Origin: Gp6-AA40 sp035711805
GTDB lineage: Bacteria > Acidobacteriota > Vicinamibacteria > Vicinamibacterales > UBA2999
NCBI GenBank assembly: GCA_035711805.1
Contig: DASTBV010000052.1
Span: 1-64,000, forward strand
Direction of reading: 5' to 3'
Length of the DNA stretch: 64,000 bases
The notes under the pieces were generated by a model. The model saw only the letters and a list, made by a program, of their open reading frames with translations, ran no database searches and was not told the DNA's origin. This document shows, one piece after another, positions 32,805-41,820 of this stretch (the first letter of the stretch is position 1; each line of letters starts with the position of its first letter). Position numbers and translations under genes: made by a program.

Positions 32805-33008
32805 CTACCGGTTTTCCTTCCATTCTTCGTACCAGGCCATCTGGATGGCCTCGAGCTTCGGCTCGTTCGAGCTCTTGGGGTCGTCGTCAAACCCGTCGAG
32901 ATGCATCACTTTATCCCGAAGATCGGTAAACCGCACAGTTAAAGGATCAATCTCGGGAAATCGCTCGGCGAGCGCGATGCCGATGTCCTCGGCGTCAATC
33001 CATTTCAT
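32805..33008 (-). CDS. iscX: IscX (YfhJ) Fe-S assembly protein
   Basis: A 67-residue acidic protein: WIDAEDIGIALAERFPEIDP, VRFTDLRDKVMHLDGFDDDP and LEAIQMAWYEEWKENR. These match IscX, a regulator of IscS activity and possible iron donor. It is the last gene of the isc operon, 9 nt after the ferredoxin gene. Confidence 0.95.
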   Translation of the reverse strand: MKWIDAEDIGIALAERFPEIDPLTVRFTDLRDKVMHLDGFDDDPKSSNEPKLEAIQMAWYEEWKENR

Positions 33009-33017
33009 GGCGCTACC

Positions 33018-33409
33018 TCAGTCCTCGTCCTGACGGTCCTTCTTCCCCAGCTGGATGCCGCCGCCTTCCTGCACGTAATTTCGCGTGTACATGGGGAATT
33101 CCACGGTGACGTCGCCCTTGATCACGGCCTGGCAGCCAAGGCGGGAGTTCGTCCGCAGGTCCCAGGCCGTGTCCAGGCGATCGAGCTCGTTGTCCTCGGG
33201 TTCGCTCAGATTCTGCTCCCCCTTCACGACATACAGGTGACAGGTTGTGCAGGCGCAGCTGCCTCCGCACGCATGCTCGAGCCCCACGCCGTAGTTCATC
33301 GCCACATCGAGGAACGACTCCGGCAGGCCGTGACCGTCGTACGGCATCTTGCCGTGTTCGAACTCGACGACGGTCTCTTTCCCATCCTTGATAAAGGTGA
33401 CCTTTGGCA

Positions 33410-33410
<1 letters not shown>
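33018..33410 (-). CDS. fdx: Isc-type 2Fe-2S ferredoxin
   Basis: A 130-residue adrenodoxin-type ferredoxin: DVAMNYGVGLEHACGGSCAC then TTCHLYVVKGEQNLSEPEDN and SRLGCQAVIKGDVTVEFP. The CxxxxxCxxC pattern with a distal Cys (LGC) holds the 2Fe-2S cluster. It supplies electrons in Fe-S cluster assembly. It starts at a GTG that overlaps the hscA stop (TAGTG). The C-terminus is longer than in the E. coli protein. Confidence 0.93.
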
Positions 33411-35310
<1,900 letters not shown>

Positions 35311-35314
<4 letters not shown>

Positions 35315-36054
35315 TGCTTCACGTCCGACGCAAGTTCGGCGGCCTCGCGATCGATCGTGGCCAGCAGGTTGTTGATGTAGTTGCGCTCGAGCAGCCGCTC
35401 GCGGAGCGCCTCGAGCGTCGCGCGGCGATCCTCGGGCGGCGCCTGCTCCTGGCTGTCCCACCGCGCTGCCAGCTCGGCGAGCTGCTTCTCATGCTCTTCG
35501 CGCTTGCGGTCGATTGGCTGTCTCGCCTGCGACAGCCGCGCGCTCAGGGCCGACGCTTCCGCGCCGGACTCGCGCTGCTCCCGGATCTCGTCGAGCTCCT
35601 CGTTCAGCGCAAAGACTTCCTCGAGCAGCGCTGCAGGAACCTTCGCGGTCCCTTCCTCGGACTTCGCCGACGGCAAGCCTTCAATCGCCAGCAGGTGCTC
35701 GACGCGCGAAACCGGATTGCGCAGCGTGCGGTAGGCGTCGTTCAGGTAGGACGAGCGTTCGAGGCTGGCCAGCCGCTCAGCCGGCGGCGCGTTGTAGTAG
35801 TAGTCCGGGTGGAACTTGCGGCTCAGATCGCGGAAGCGCTGCTCGAGATCCTGCGGAGCGATCGTCAGCCGGCGCGGCAGCCCGAGAAACGCGAAGTAGT
35901 CGCCGTGCCGTCCGAGCGCGAGGATGCGGCTGCAGTTGGGGCAGAAGTGTTCGTCAACCGGCGCACCAGCACCGCAGGTGCGGCATTCCAATGCCGCGCC
36001 GGCCCCGGAAGCCGGCTGCAGGCGGACTCCACGATGGAGACTGGAGTCGCTCAT
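35311..36054 (-). CDS. hscB: HscB-type J-domain co-chaperone with N-terminal zinc finger
   Basis: A 247-residue protein. The start overlaps the iscA stop (ATGA). Residues about 5-20 (LHRGVRLQPASGAGA) are encoded by a degenerate family A repeat (36011-36032). A CxxC...CxxC zinc finger (ECRTCGAGAPVDEHFCPNCS) precedes the J domain (YFAFLGLPRRLTIAPQDLEQ, LSRKFHPDYYYNAPPAERL with HPD). The rest is the HscB C-terminal helical domain. It delivers IscU to HscA. Confidence 0.92.
36011..36032. repeat. Palindromic repeat family A, degenerate, inside hscB
   Basis: GCCGGCTGCAGGCGGACTCC followed by AC keeps the GGACTCCAC tail of family A but has mismatched arms. Read in frame it encodes the HscB N-terminal segment ahead of the zinc finger. 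Confidence 0.55.
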
Positions 36055-36377
36055 GCACCAAAGGAGCTGCCGCAGCCGCAGGTCTGCTTCGCATTCGGGT
36101 TGTGGAAGACGAAGCCCTGGGTCAGGAGCGCCGTGTCGTAGTCGAGGGTCGTTCCGTTGAGGAACAGATAGCTCTTGCGATCGATGAAGATCTTCGCGCC
36201 GTCGGGCCCCTCGAACACTTCGTCGCCAAGACGCGGTTCGCGTTCCCACCCGAACGTATAGCTGAGCCCGGAGCAGCCGCCGCCCTTCACTCCGACGCGC
36301 AGCCCTCCCTCGGTGATGCCCTGCTTGGCCATCAGCGATTTGATCTTGCGTGCGGCGGTCTCAGTGATCTGAATCAT
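36051..36377 (-). CDS. iscA: A-type iron-sulfur carrier IscA
   Basis: A 108-residue protein: IQITETAARKIKSLMAKQGI, LRVGVKGGGCSGLSYTFGWE and the C-terminal NPNAKQTCGCGSSFGA. The three Cys (CSG and CGC) are the cluster ligands of IscA/ErpA proteins. It acts as a carrier in Fe-S assembly. Confidence 0.95.
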   Translation of the reverse strand: MIQITETAARKIKSLMAKQGITEGGLRVGVKGGGCSGLSYTFGWEREPRLGDEVFEGPDGAKIFIDRKSYLFLNGTTLDYDTALLTQGFVFHNPNAKQTCGCGSSFGA

Positions 36378-36461
36378 TCAAGTCAAAAGGCAAAAGGCAT
36401 AAGTCAAAAGAAAGTTCGCAAGAGTTCTTTTGACCTTTGCCTTTTGACCTTTGCCTTTCCA
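36378..36461. repeat. AT-rich inverted repeat, family G (AAGTCAAAAGGCAAAAGGC)
   Basis: AAGTCAAAAGGCAAAAGGC (starting near 36380) mirrors TTTGCCTTTTGACCTTTGCC near the other end, around a short loop, in the gap between iscA and iscU. It can form a long hairpin and may tune expression of the downstream genes relative to iscRSU. Confidence 0.8.
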
Positions 36462-36893
36462 TTACGCGATTGGCTGTGACGGCTGCTCGACCGTCGATTC
36501 ACCCTTCGCCTCGGCCTGCTTCTTCTTGTAGTCGGCAATCGCCGCCTTGATCGCGTCCTCGGCCAGCACGGAGCAGTGAATCTTCACCGGCGGCAGCGAC
36601 AGCTCGGCAACGATGTCGGTGTTCTTGATCGCGAGCGCCTGATCGACGGTCTTGCCTTTCAGCCATTCGGTCGCCAGGCTCGAGCTGGCGATAGCGGAGC
36701 CGCACCCGAACGTCTTGAACTTCGCATCGTCGATGACGCCCGTATCCGGGTTCACCTTCACCTGCAGCTTCATGACGTCGCCGCACTCCGGCGCGCCGAC
36801 GAGACCCGTGCCGACGTTCGCGTCGTCCTTCGGCAGAGAGCCGACGTTGCGCGGGTTCTCGTAGTGATCAATTACCTTGTTCGAGTACGCCAT
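36462..36893 (-). CDS. iscU: Fe-S cluster scaffold IscU
   Basis: A 143-residue scaffold: SNKVIDHYENPRNVGSLPKD, GLVGAPECGDVMKLQVKV, FKTFGCGSAIASSSLATEWL and LPPVKIHCSVLAEDAIKAAI. The three conserved Cys (ECGD, GCGS, HCSV), Asp39 and the chaperone-recognition motif LPPVK are present. It builds [2Fe-2S]/[4Fe-4S] clusters with IscS. Confidence 0.97.
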   Translation of the reverse strand: MAYSNKVIDHYENPRNVGSLPKDDANVGTGLVGAPECGDVMKLQVKVNPDTGVIDDAKFKTFGCGSAIASSSLATEWLKGKTVDQALAIKNTDIVAELSLPPVKIHCSVLAEDAIKAAIADYKKKQAEAKGESTVEQPSQPIA

Positions 36894-36948
36894 CTGTTAT
36901 CTCCGCCCGTGCTAATTCGAATGAGCCGGGCACCTTCTCACGCCATGC

Positions 36949-36996
36949 AATTCAGAATTCTGCATTCAGAATTCTGCATTCAGAATTCTGCATTCA
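36949..36996. repeat. AT-rich repeats, family H
   Basis: Three copies of CAGAATTCTGCATT in tandem lie between iscS and iscU. They match the family at 14601-14680, 46017-46108 and 59600-59637. Confidence 0.75.
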
Positions 36997-36999
36997 CCG

Positions 37000-38220
37000 T
37001 CAGTGCGTGACCCATTGCATCTTCGACAGGTCGACGCCTTCCTTGACCATCTCGTACAGCGGCGACATCTCGCGCAGCCGCCGGACGACGGTCGTCAGCT
37101 TGTCCACGACGTAATCAACTTCCTCCTCGGTGGTCCAGCGGCCGAGGCCGAACCGGATCGAGGAGTGCGCGAGGTCGTCGCCCGCGCCAAGCGCCTTCAA
37201 TACGTAGGACGGCTCGAGGCTCGCCGAGGTGCAGGCCGAGCCCGAGGAGACCGCCACGTCGTTGATTCCCATCAGCAGCGACTCGCCTTCGACATAAGCG
37301 AAGCTGACGTTCAGGTTGTGCGGCAGGCGGTGCTCCATCGAGCCGTTGATGTAGAGCTCGTCGAGGTTCGCGTGCAGCTTCTTGTTCAGCCGATCGCGCA
37401 GCGCCCGCAGCCGCGCGCCTTCGGTGGCCATCTCGGCCTGGGCGATTGCCGCCGCCTGGCCGAGCCCGACGATGCCCGGCACGTTCAGGGTGCCCGACCG
37501 CATGCCGCGCTCGTGCCCGCCGCCGCTGATCTGCTCGGCCAGCAGGACGCGCGGATTGCGCCGCCGCACGTACAGCGCGCCGACACCTTTCGGGCCGTAA
37601 AACTTGTGTGCGCTCATCGACACGAGGTCCACTTTCGCCTCGTTGACGTTGAACGGCACCTTCCCCACCGCCTGCACCGCATCGGTATGGAAGAGAATCC
37701 CCTTCTCCTTCGCGATCGCGCCGATCTCCGCAATCGGCTGCAGCACGCCGATCTCGTTGTTGGCGGTCATGATCGTGATCAGGATGGTCTTGTCGGTAAT
37801 CGCCGCGCGCAGATCGTCGAGATCGATCCGCCCGTCCTTCTGGACCGGCAGATACGTCACGCGGCCGCCCTGCTTCTCGAGCTTCTTGCAGGTGTCGATG
37901 ACTGCCTTGTGCTCGGTGACGCAGGTGATGATGTGATTGCCCTTCTCGCGGTACATCTCCGCGACGCCCTTGATGGCCAGATTGTTCGACTCGGTGGCCC
38001 CGCTGGTGAAGATGATCTCCTTGGGGTTCGCGCCGACCAGGTCGGCAACCTGGCGGCGGGCGGCCTCCACCGCGTCTTCCGCTTCCCAGCCAAACGCGTG
38101 ATTGCGGCTCGCCGCGTTGCCAAAGTGTCCGGTGAAGTACGGGAGCATCGCGTCCACCACCCGCGGGTCAACGGGCGTCGTCGCGTGGTAATCCATGTAA
38201 ATCGGCAATTTCATCGTCAT
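37000..38220 (-). CDS. iscS: Cysteine desulfurase IscS
   Basis: A 406-residue PLP enzyme: IYMDYHATTPVDPRVVDAML, IIFTSGATESNNLAIKGVA, FHTDAVQAVGKVPFNVNEAK, SMSAHKFYGPKGVGALYVRR (PLP Lys) and the catalytic loop SSGSACTSASLEPSYVLKAL. It takes sulfur from cysteine for Fe-S clusters. It overlaps iscR by 4 nt. Confidence 0.97.
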   Translation of the reverse strand: MTMKLPIYMDYHATTPVDPRVVDAMLPYFTGHFGNAASRNHAFGWEAEDAVEAARRQVADLVGANPKEIIFTSGATESNNLAIKGVAEMYREKGNHIITCVTEHKAVIDTCKKLEKQGGRVTYLPVQKDGRIDLDDLRAAITDKTILITIMTANNEIGVLQPIAEIGAIAKEKGILFHTDAVQAVGKVPFNVNEAKVDLVSMSAHKFYGPKGVGALYVRRRNPRVLLAEQISGGGHERGMRSGTLNVPGIVGLGQAAAIAQAEMATEGARLRALRDRLNKKLHANLDELYINGSMEHRLPHNLNVSFAYVEGESLLMGINDVAVSSGSACTSASLEPSYVLKALGAGDDLAHSSIRFGLGRWTTEEEVDYVVDKLTTVVRRLREMSPLYEMVKEGVDLSKMQWVTH

Positions 38221-38699
38221 GCCCTGCGCACGACCGCCACGGGCGCGGTCGCAACATCCTGGTCTGCCGCCATTTCAGAAAGAGTGACCGTGCCGAGCGC
38301 CGCGACGATCCGTTCGCGGATCTGCCACAGCGGGTCGCGCACGCTGCACTTGCTGTATTGCTCGCAGTCGTGCTTCTCGGTCGAGCAGGCCGTCACGGTG
38401 AACGGTCCGTCGATCGCCTGAATCACGTCGGCGACGCTGATCGATTTCGACGGCCGGCTCAACGTGTAGCCGCCGCGGGTGCCCTGCGTCGACGCGAGCA
38501 GGCCCGTCCGCACGAGCCGCTGCAGTACCTTGGCAAGCAGCTCGATCGGGATGTCGTACTGCTCGGCGATTTCACGCGCGCTGGCCGATGCCGCCCCGGC
38601 GCCGCCCTCACGCATCCGCGCTTCGGCCCGCCTGGCGTTCAACGCCAGGTGTTTCATCGCAATCAGCGCGTAATCGGCCTTTTTTGACAGCCTCAACAT
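38217..38699 (-). CDS. iscR: IscR-type Rrf2 regulator
   Basis: A 160-residue Rrf2 protein with the winged-helix start LRLSKKADYALIAMKHLALN, IAEQYDIPIELLAKVLQRLV and GTRGGYTLSRPSKSISVADV. Three Cys (ACSTEKHDCEQYSKCSV) match the cluster ligands of IscR. A short extra loop (RMREGGAGAASASA) precedes helix 3. It should repress the operon when Fe-S clusters are plentiful. It is the first gene of the isc operon. Confidence 0.93.
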   Translation of the reverse strand: MLRLSKKADYALIAMKHLALNARRAEARMREGGAGAASASAREIAEQYDIPIELLAKVLQRLVRTGLLASTQGTRGGYTLSRPSKSISVADVIQAIDGPFTVTACSTEKHDCEQYSKCSVRDPLWQIRERIVAALGTVTLSEMAADQDVATAPVAVVRRA

Positions 38700-38718
38700 A
38701 TCCGACCTTGTCAGTCCG

Positions 38719-38747
38719 ATTTTAGGGCTTCACCCGAAATCCGTCAA
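38719..38747 (-). promoter_or_regulatory. Sigma-70-type promoter of the isc operon with a possible IscR site
   Basis: On the minus strand TTGACG (38742-38747) and TAAAAT (38719-38724) are 17 nt apart, which is near consensus, and transcription would start about 12 nt before the iscR ATG. ATCGGACTGACAAGGTCGGA, overlapping the start region downstream of the -10 (38702-38720), is an imperfect dyad and could be the IscR operator. A promoter is likely; the operator assignment is inference. Confidence 0.7.
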
Positions 38748-38773
38748 GATTGGTCGGATTTCCAGTTCATGTA

Positions 38774-38795
38774 GCTTCCGCCTTAAGGCGGAAGC
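38774..38795. repeat. Perfect palindrome, family A
   Basis: A contiguous perfect palindrome centred on TTAA, with arms GCTTCCGCCTT and AAGGCGGAAGC. It lies just downstream of the CysO-MoeZ fusion stop and upstream of the divergent iscR promoter, so it could serve as a hairpin terminator without a T-tract. Confidence 0.8.
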
Positions 38796-38799
38796 CACG

Positions 38800-40266
38800 T
38801 CAGTACTTGGGCTGCGAGGGATCGACCTTGTCGATCCACTCCAGAATCCCGCCGCGCAGGTTCTTGACGTTCGAGAAGCCGACTGACTTCAGGAACTCCA
38901 TTGCCTTCGCGCTGCGGCCGCCCATCTTGCACTGCGTGACGATTTCGCGATCGCGCGGCAGTTCCTGGTACCGCCGCGGCAGTTCACCCAGTGGAATCAG
39001 CGTTGAGCCGGCGATCCGGTTGATCTGGTATTCGTTCGGCTCGCGCACGTCCAGGACGAACGGCGTCTCGCCTGCATCGATCTTCTTCTTCAGCTCTACC
39101 GGCGTGATTTCCCACTCGCTCACCGCGGTTCCTCCTTGCGCCTGCTGCGGCTCGGGCCGCAGACCGCAGAACTGTTCGTAGTCGATCAGCTTGGTGACGG
39201 TTGGATTGGTGCCGCACACCGGGCATTCGGGATCCTTCCGCAGCTTCAGTTCGCGGAATTTCATCCGCAGCGCGTCGTAAATCATGAAGCGCCCGATCAA
39301 CGGTTCGCCGATGCCGGTGATCAGCTTGATCGTCTCGGTCGCCTGAATCACGCCGATGATCCCCGGCAGCACGCCGAGCACACCGCCCTCGGCGCAGCTG
39401 GGCACGAGTCCCGGCGGCGGCGGTTCGGGGTAGAGGCAGCGATAGCAGGGGCCTTCCTTCGTCGCGAAGACCGAGGCCTGCCCTTCGAACCGGAAGATGC
39501 TGCCGTACGCGTTCGGCTTGCCCGTCAGCACGCAGGCGTCGTTGACGAGATACCGGGTCGGGAAGTTATCGGTCCCGTCGAGGATGACGTCGTAATCCTT
39601 GAACAGCTCGAGCGCGTTCTGCGAGTTCAGCAGGGTCTCGTAGGTCTCGACGTGGACGTGAGGGTTGAGGTCCTGGATCCGCCGCTTCGCCGACTCGTTT
39701 TTCGAGGTGCCGACGTCCTTCGTCCCGTGGAGGAGCTGGCGCTGCAGGTTGCTGAAGTCCACGACGTCGAAGTCGACGATGCCGATGCGGCCGATGCCGG
39801 CGGCGGCAAGATACATCGCCGCGGGCGAACCAAGGCCTCCGGCGCCGATGCAGAGCACGCTGCCGGCTTTCAGCTTGCGCTGACCGTCCATGCCGACCTC
39901 CGGCATGATCAGGTGGCGGCTGTAGCGCTTGATCTCGTCCGGCGTCAGTTCGGGAAGGGCGACGTTAACGTCGGCCTCTACGGGCGCAGGAGTACCCCCG
40001 GCCACCGAGGGCACGATGCTGAGGCTGTCGCCCGGCTTGACCGGCGTCGCCTCGCGCTGCAGGTAGCGGATGTCCTCGTCGTTCAGATAGACGTTGACGA
40101 AGTTCCGCAGCTTGCCCTCGTCCGTGTAGAGGTGCTTGCGCAGCCCGTCGTACTTCTTCGTGAGATCGGCAAGCAGCTCACCGACAGTGCCTCCGCTGAC
40201 CTGCACCGACTCCTGTTTATCGGTGAACGGGCGCAGCGGCGTGGGAATGTGAATGGTGTTGGACAT
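38800..40266 (-). CDS. CysO-like sulfur carrier fused to MoeZ-like activating enzyme and rhodanese
   Basis: A 488-residue three-part protein. Residues 1-91 match mycobacterial CysO (IHIPTPLRPFTDKQESVQ; FVNVYLNDEDIRYL; SLSIVPSVAGG), ending in a Gly-Gly at 90-91. Residues about 106-370 are a ThiF/MoeB E1 domain: VLCIGAGGLGSPAAMYLAAA, Zn Cys pairs CYRC (274, 277) and CPVC (348, 351) and a candidate catalytic Cys291 in VPSCAEGGVLGVLPG. Residues about 385-488 are a rhodanese with Cys446 in TQCKMGGRSAKA. The carrier should be adenylated and thiocarboxylated, but here its Gly-Gly is internal. Neighbours are a JAMM protease and CysM, the same trio as CysO-Mec-CysM. Confidence 0.92.
   Translation of the reverse strand: MSNTIHIPTPLRPFTDKQESVQVSGGTVGELLADLTKKYDGLRKHLYTDEGKLRNFVNVYLNDEDIRYLQREATPVKPGDSLSIVPSVAGGTPAPVEADVNVALPELTPDEIKRYSRHLIMPEVGMDGQRKLKAGSVLCIGAGGLGSPAAMYLAAAGIGRIGIVDFDVVDFSNLQRQLLHGTKDVGTSKNESAKRRIQDLNPHVHVETYETLLNSQNALELFKDYDVILDGTDNFPTRYLVNDACVLTGKPNAYGSIFRFEGQASVFATKEGPCYRCLYPEPPPPGLVPSCAEGGVLGVLPGIIGVIQATETIKLITGIGEPLIGRFMIYDALRMKFRELKLRKDPECPVCGTNPTVTKLIDYEQFCGLRPEPQQAQGGTAVSEWEITPVELKKKIDAGETPFVLDVREPNEYQINRIAGSTLIPLGELPRRYQELPRDREIVTQCKMGGRSAKAMEFLKSVGFSNVKNLRGGILEWIDKVDPSQPKY
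39970..39981. repeat. Half copy of family B in the CysO-E1 linker
   Basis: GTCGGCCTCTAC is the right half of family B with its CTAC tail. It encodes part of the linker (VEADV) directly after the carrier Gly-Gly, so the repeat may have helped make the gene fusion. Confidence 0.5.
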
Positions 40267-40280
40267 ATCTCTGGTCGTAT

Positions 40281-40319
40281 CCGCCCTCAGGCGGTCGTAG
40301 TGTCCGCCTTCAGGCGGAC
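40281..40319. repeat. Palindromic repeats family A at the JAMM gene end
   Basis: CCGCCCTCAGGCGG (40281-40294) and the perfect palindrome GTCCGCCTTCAGGCGGAC (40302-40319), joined by the reversed tail GTAGT. The second copy encodes the C-terminal tail of the JAMM protease (VRLKADTTT). Confidence 0.85.
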
Positions 40320-40745
40320 CTGGGAGTTGACAGGCAAAGCGACCACCAGCTCTTCGGGGTCGAACGCCGAGCGATCGTCGCGCAGCCGCCAGGACGTCAT
40401 GTCTTCAGGGGTGCCGCCGCGAACGGAGACGATGATGTACGAGAACGTGGGAAAGGCGTGGTCGAGATCGTATTGCGACGGCCGCGCCGGATGATCCGGA
40501 TGTGAGTGGTAGAACCCGAGCAGCTCGGCGCCAAGCTCCGACGCGCGCCGCTCGGTCTTCATGTAGTCCTTGTCGCTGATCCGGAAGCGGCGGCGCGGAC
40601 CTTCCTCGGTAACGTTGGGCAGCGCGTAGGTGTCGCTGACGACGCCGTTCGAGCCGTACAGCGCGCCGCAGCACTCGTTCGGATAGGTTTCCACTCCATG
40701 CGCGCGGATTGCGTCGTTCACGGCGGGCGTAATCGTCAGCGCCAT
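40287..40745 (-). CDS. mec: JAMM/Mov34 metalloprotease (Mec-like)
   Basis: A 152-residue JAMM domain: Glu24 in YPNECCGALYG and HSHPDHPARPSQYDLDHAFP with His80, His82, Ser90 and Asp93 form the complete Zn2+ site. In Mycobacterium the equivalent Mec removes cysteine from the CysO C-terminus. The C-terminal tail QVRLKADTTTA is encoded by a palindromic repeat (40302-40319) rather than by family sequence. Its start overlaps the cysM stop by one nucleotide, and it ends about 20 nt before the fusion gene. Here it could also cut the CysO carrier from the fused enzyme. Confidence 0.92.
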   Translation of the reverse strand: MALTITPAVNDAIRAHGVETYPNECCGALYGSNGVVSDTYALPNVTEEGPRRRFRISDKDYMKTERRASELGAELLGFYHSHPDHPARPSQYDLDHAFPTFSYIIVSVRGGTPEDMTSWRLRDDRSAFDPEELVVALPVNSQVRLKADTTTA

Positions 40746-41710
40746 CAGCGGGCCGCTCCGTGAGACGCGCGTCTTTCTGCCGACGATTCATCCCAGAACC
40801 GCTCGGACAGGTACTTCTCACCGCCGTCGCAGAACACGACCACGATAACCGCATCACTGACGCGCCGCGCCACCGAGAGCGCACCGGCGAGATTGGCGCC
40901 GCTCGAGATGCCGACGAACAAACCGCTCCGCGCCAGCTGCCGCGTCAACTCGAACGCCTCTTCGGTGCTGATGCCGATGTCCTCGTCCGCAATCGTTGCG
41001 TCGTAGATACCGGGAACGATCGCCGTCGCCATGTGCTTGAGGCCTTCGAGGCCGTGCAGCGGCGAATCGGGCTGAACCGAGATCAACTTGATGGACGGGT
41101 TGAACTCCCGCAGCCTCCGTCCGGCCCCGACGAACGTTCCGCTCGTGCCAAGTCCGGCAACGAAATGCGTGATGCGCCCGCCGGTTTGTTCGATGATCTC
41201 CGGCGCCGTCGTGTCGTAGTGCGAAAGCCAGTTGCCGGGGTTGTTGTACTGGTCCGGGTAGAAGTAGAGGTCAGGGCTCTCCGCGAACATCTTCTTCGCC
41301 CGGAGGATCGCACCGTCGGACCCTTCCATCGGGTCGGTGAACACGATCTCGGCCCCGAACGCTTTCAGGATCCGCTTCCGCTCCGGGGTCACGTTTTCCG
41401 GGACGCACAGCCGGACGCGGAATCCGCGCGCGGCGCCGATCATCGCGTAAGCGATGCCGGTGTTGCCGGAGGTCGCGTCGAGCAGGATCGTGGTGTGCGT
41501 CAGCGCGCCGCTGCGCTCACCGTCGGCAATCATCCGCGCTGCCGGCCGGTCCTTGACCGAGCCGCCGGGGTTCTTCCACTCCGCCTTGGCATACAGCTCG
41601 ACGTTGCGCAGGCCGCGCTCGAAGCCGGACAGGCGGATTAATGGCGTATTTCCGATCAAATCGACGATGGAGGCTGCCGTGCGCGGAAGCCCAGGGGTGG
41701 CCACAGACAT
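40745..41710 (-). CDS. cysM: Cysteine synthase CysM
   Basis: A 321-residue fold-II PLP enzyme: IVDLIGNTPLIRLSGFERGL, EWKNPGGSVKDRPAARMIAD (PLP Lys), LLDATSGNTGIAYAMIGAAR, VAGLGTSGTFVGAGRRLREF and GISSGANLAGALSVA. The first gene of the CysO trio, it probably makes cysteine on the carrier thiocarboxylate as mycobacterial CysM does (O-phosphoserine as acceptor there). The start at 41710 is the first Met of the conserved domain; a family A repeat lies just upstream. Confidence 0.93.
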   Translation of the reverse strand: MSVATPGLPRTAASIVDLIGNTPLIRLSGFERGLRNVELYAKAEWKNPGGSVKDRPAARMIADGERSGALTHTTILLDATSGNTGIAYAMIGAARGFRVRLCVPENVTPERKRILKAFGAEIVFTDPMEGSDGAILRAKKMFAESPDLYFYPDQYNNPGNWLSHYDTTAPEIIEQTGGRITHFVAGLGTSGTFVGAGRRLREFNPSIKLISVQPDSPLHGLEGLKHMATAIVPGIYDATIADEDIGISTEEAFELTRQLARSGLFVGISSGANLAGALSVARRVSDAVIVVVFCDGGEKYLSERFWDESSAERRASHGAAR

Positions 41711-41731
41711 ATCCGACTGCTTCAGTCGGAT
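41711..41731. repeat. Palindromic repeat family A upstream of cysM
   Basis: ATCCGACTG (41711-41719) and CAGTCGGAT (41723-41731) are inverted arms around CTT, immediately upstream of the cysM start. Read on the minus strand it would encode IRLKQSD, close to the family A peptide IRLKPDS. Confidence 0.75.
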
Positions 41732-41738
41732 TATATCT

Positions 41739-41813
41739 TGGCTAGTTGGTAGTTCGTAGTTGATGGTTGGTGGCGGTCGCCGGGTCGGTAGAGGCCGACC
41801 GTCAGGTCGGCCT
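41739..41813. repeat. Short tandem AGTTGGTAGTT-type repeat plus family B palindrome
   Basis: TTGGCTAGTTGGTAGTTCGT with AGTTGATGGTTGGTGG (about 41738-41773) is a low-complexity repeat. It is followed by GTAG and the palindrome AGGCCGACC (41792-41800) with GGTCGGCCT (41805-41813). The stretch separates cysM from the M16 protease gene. Confidence 0.7.
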
Positions 41814-41820
41814 TTCGACT

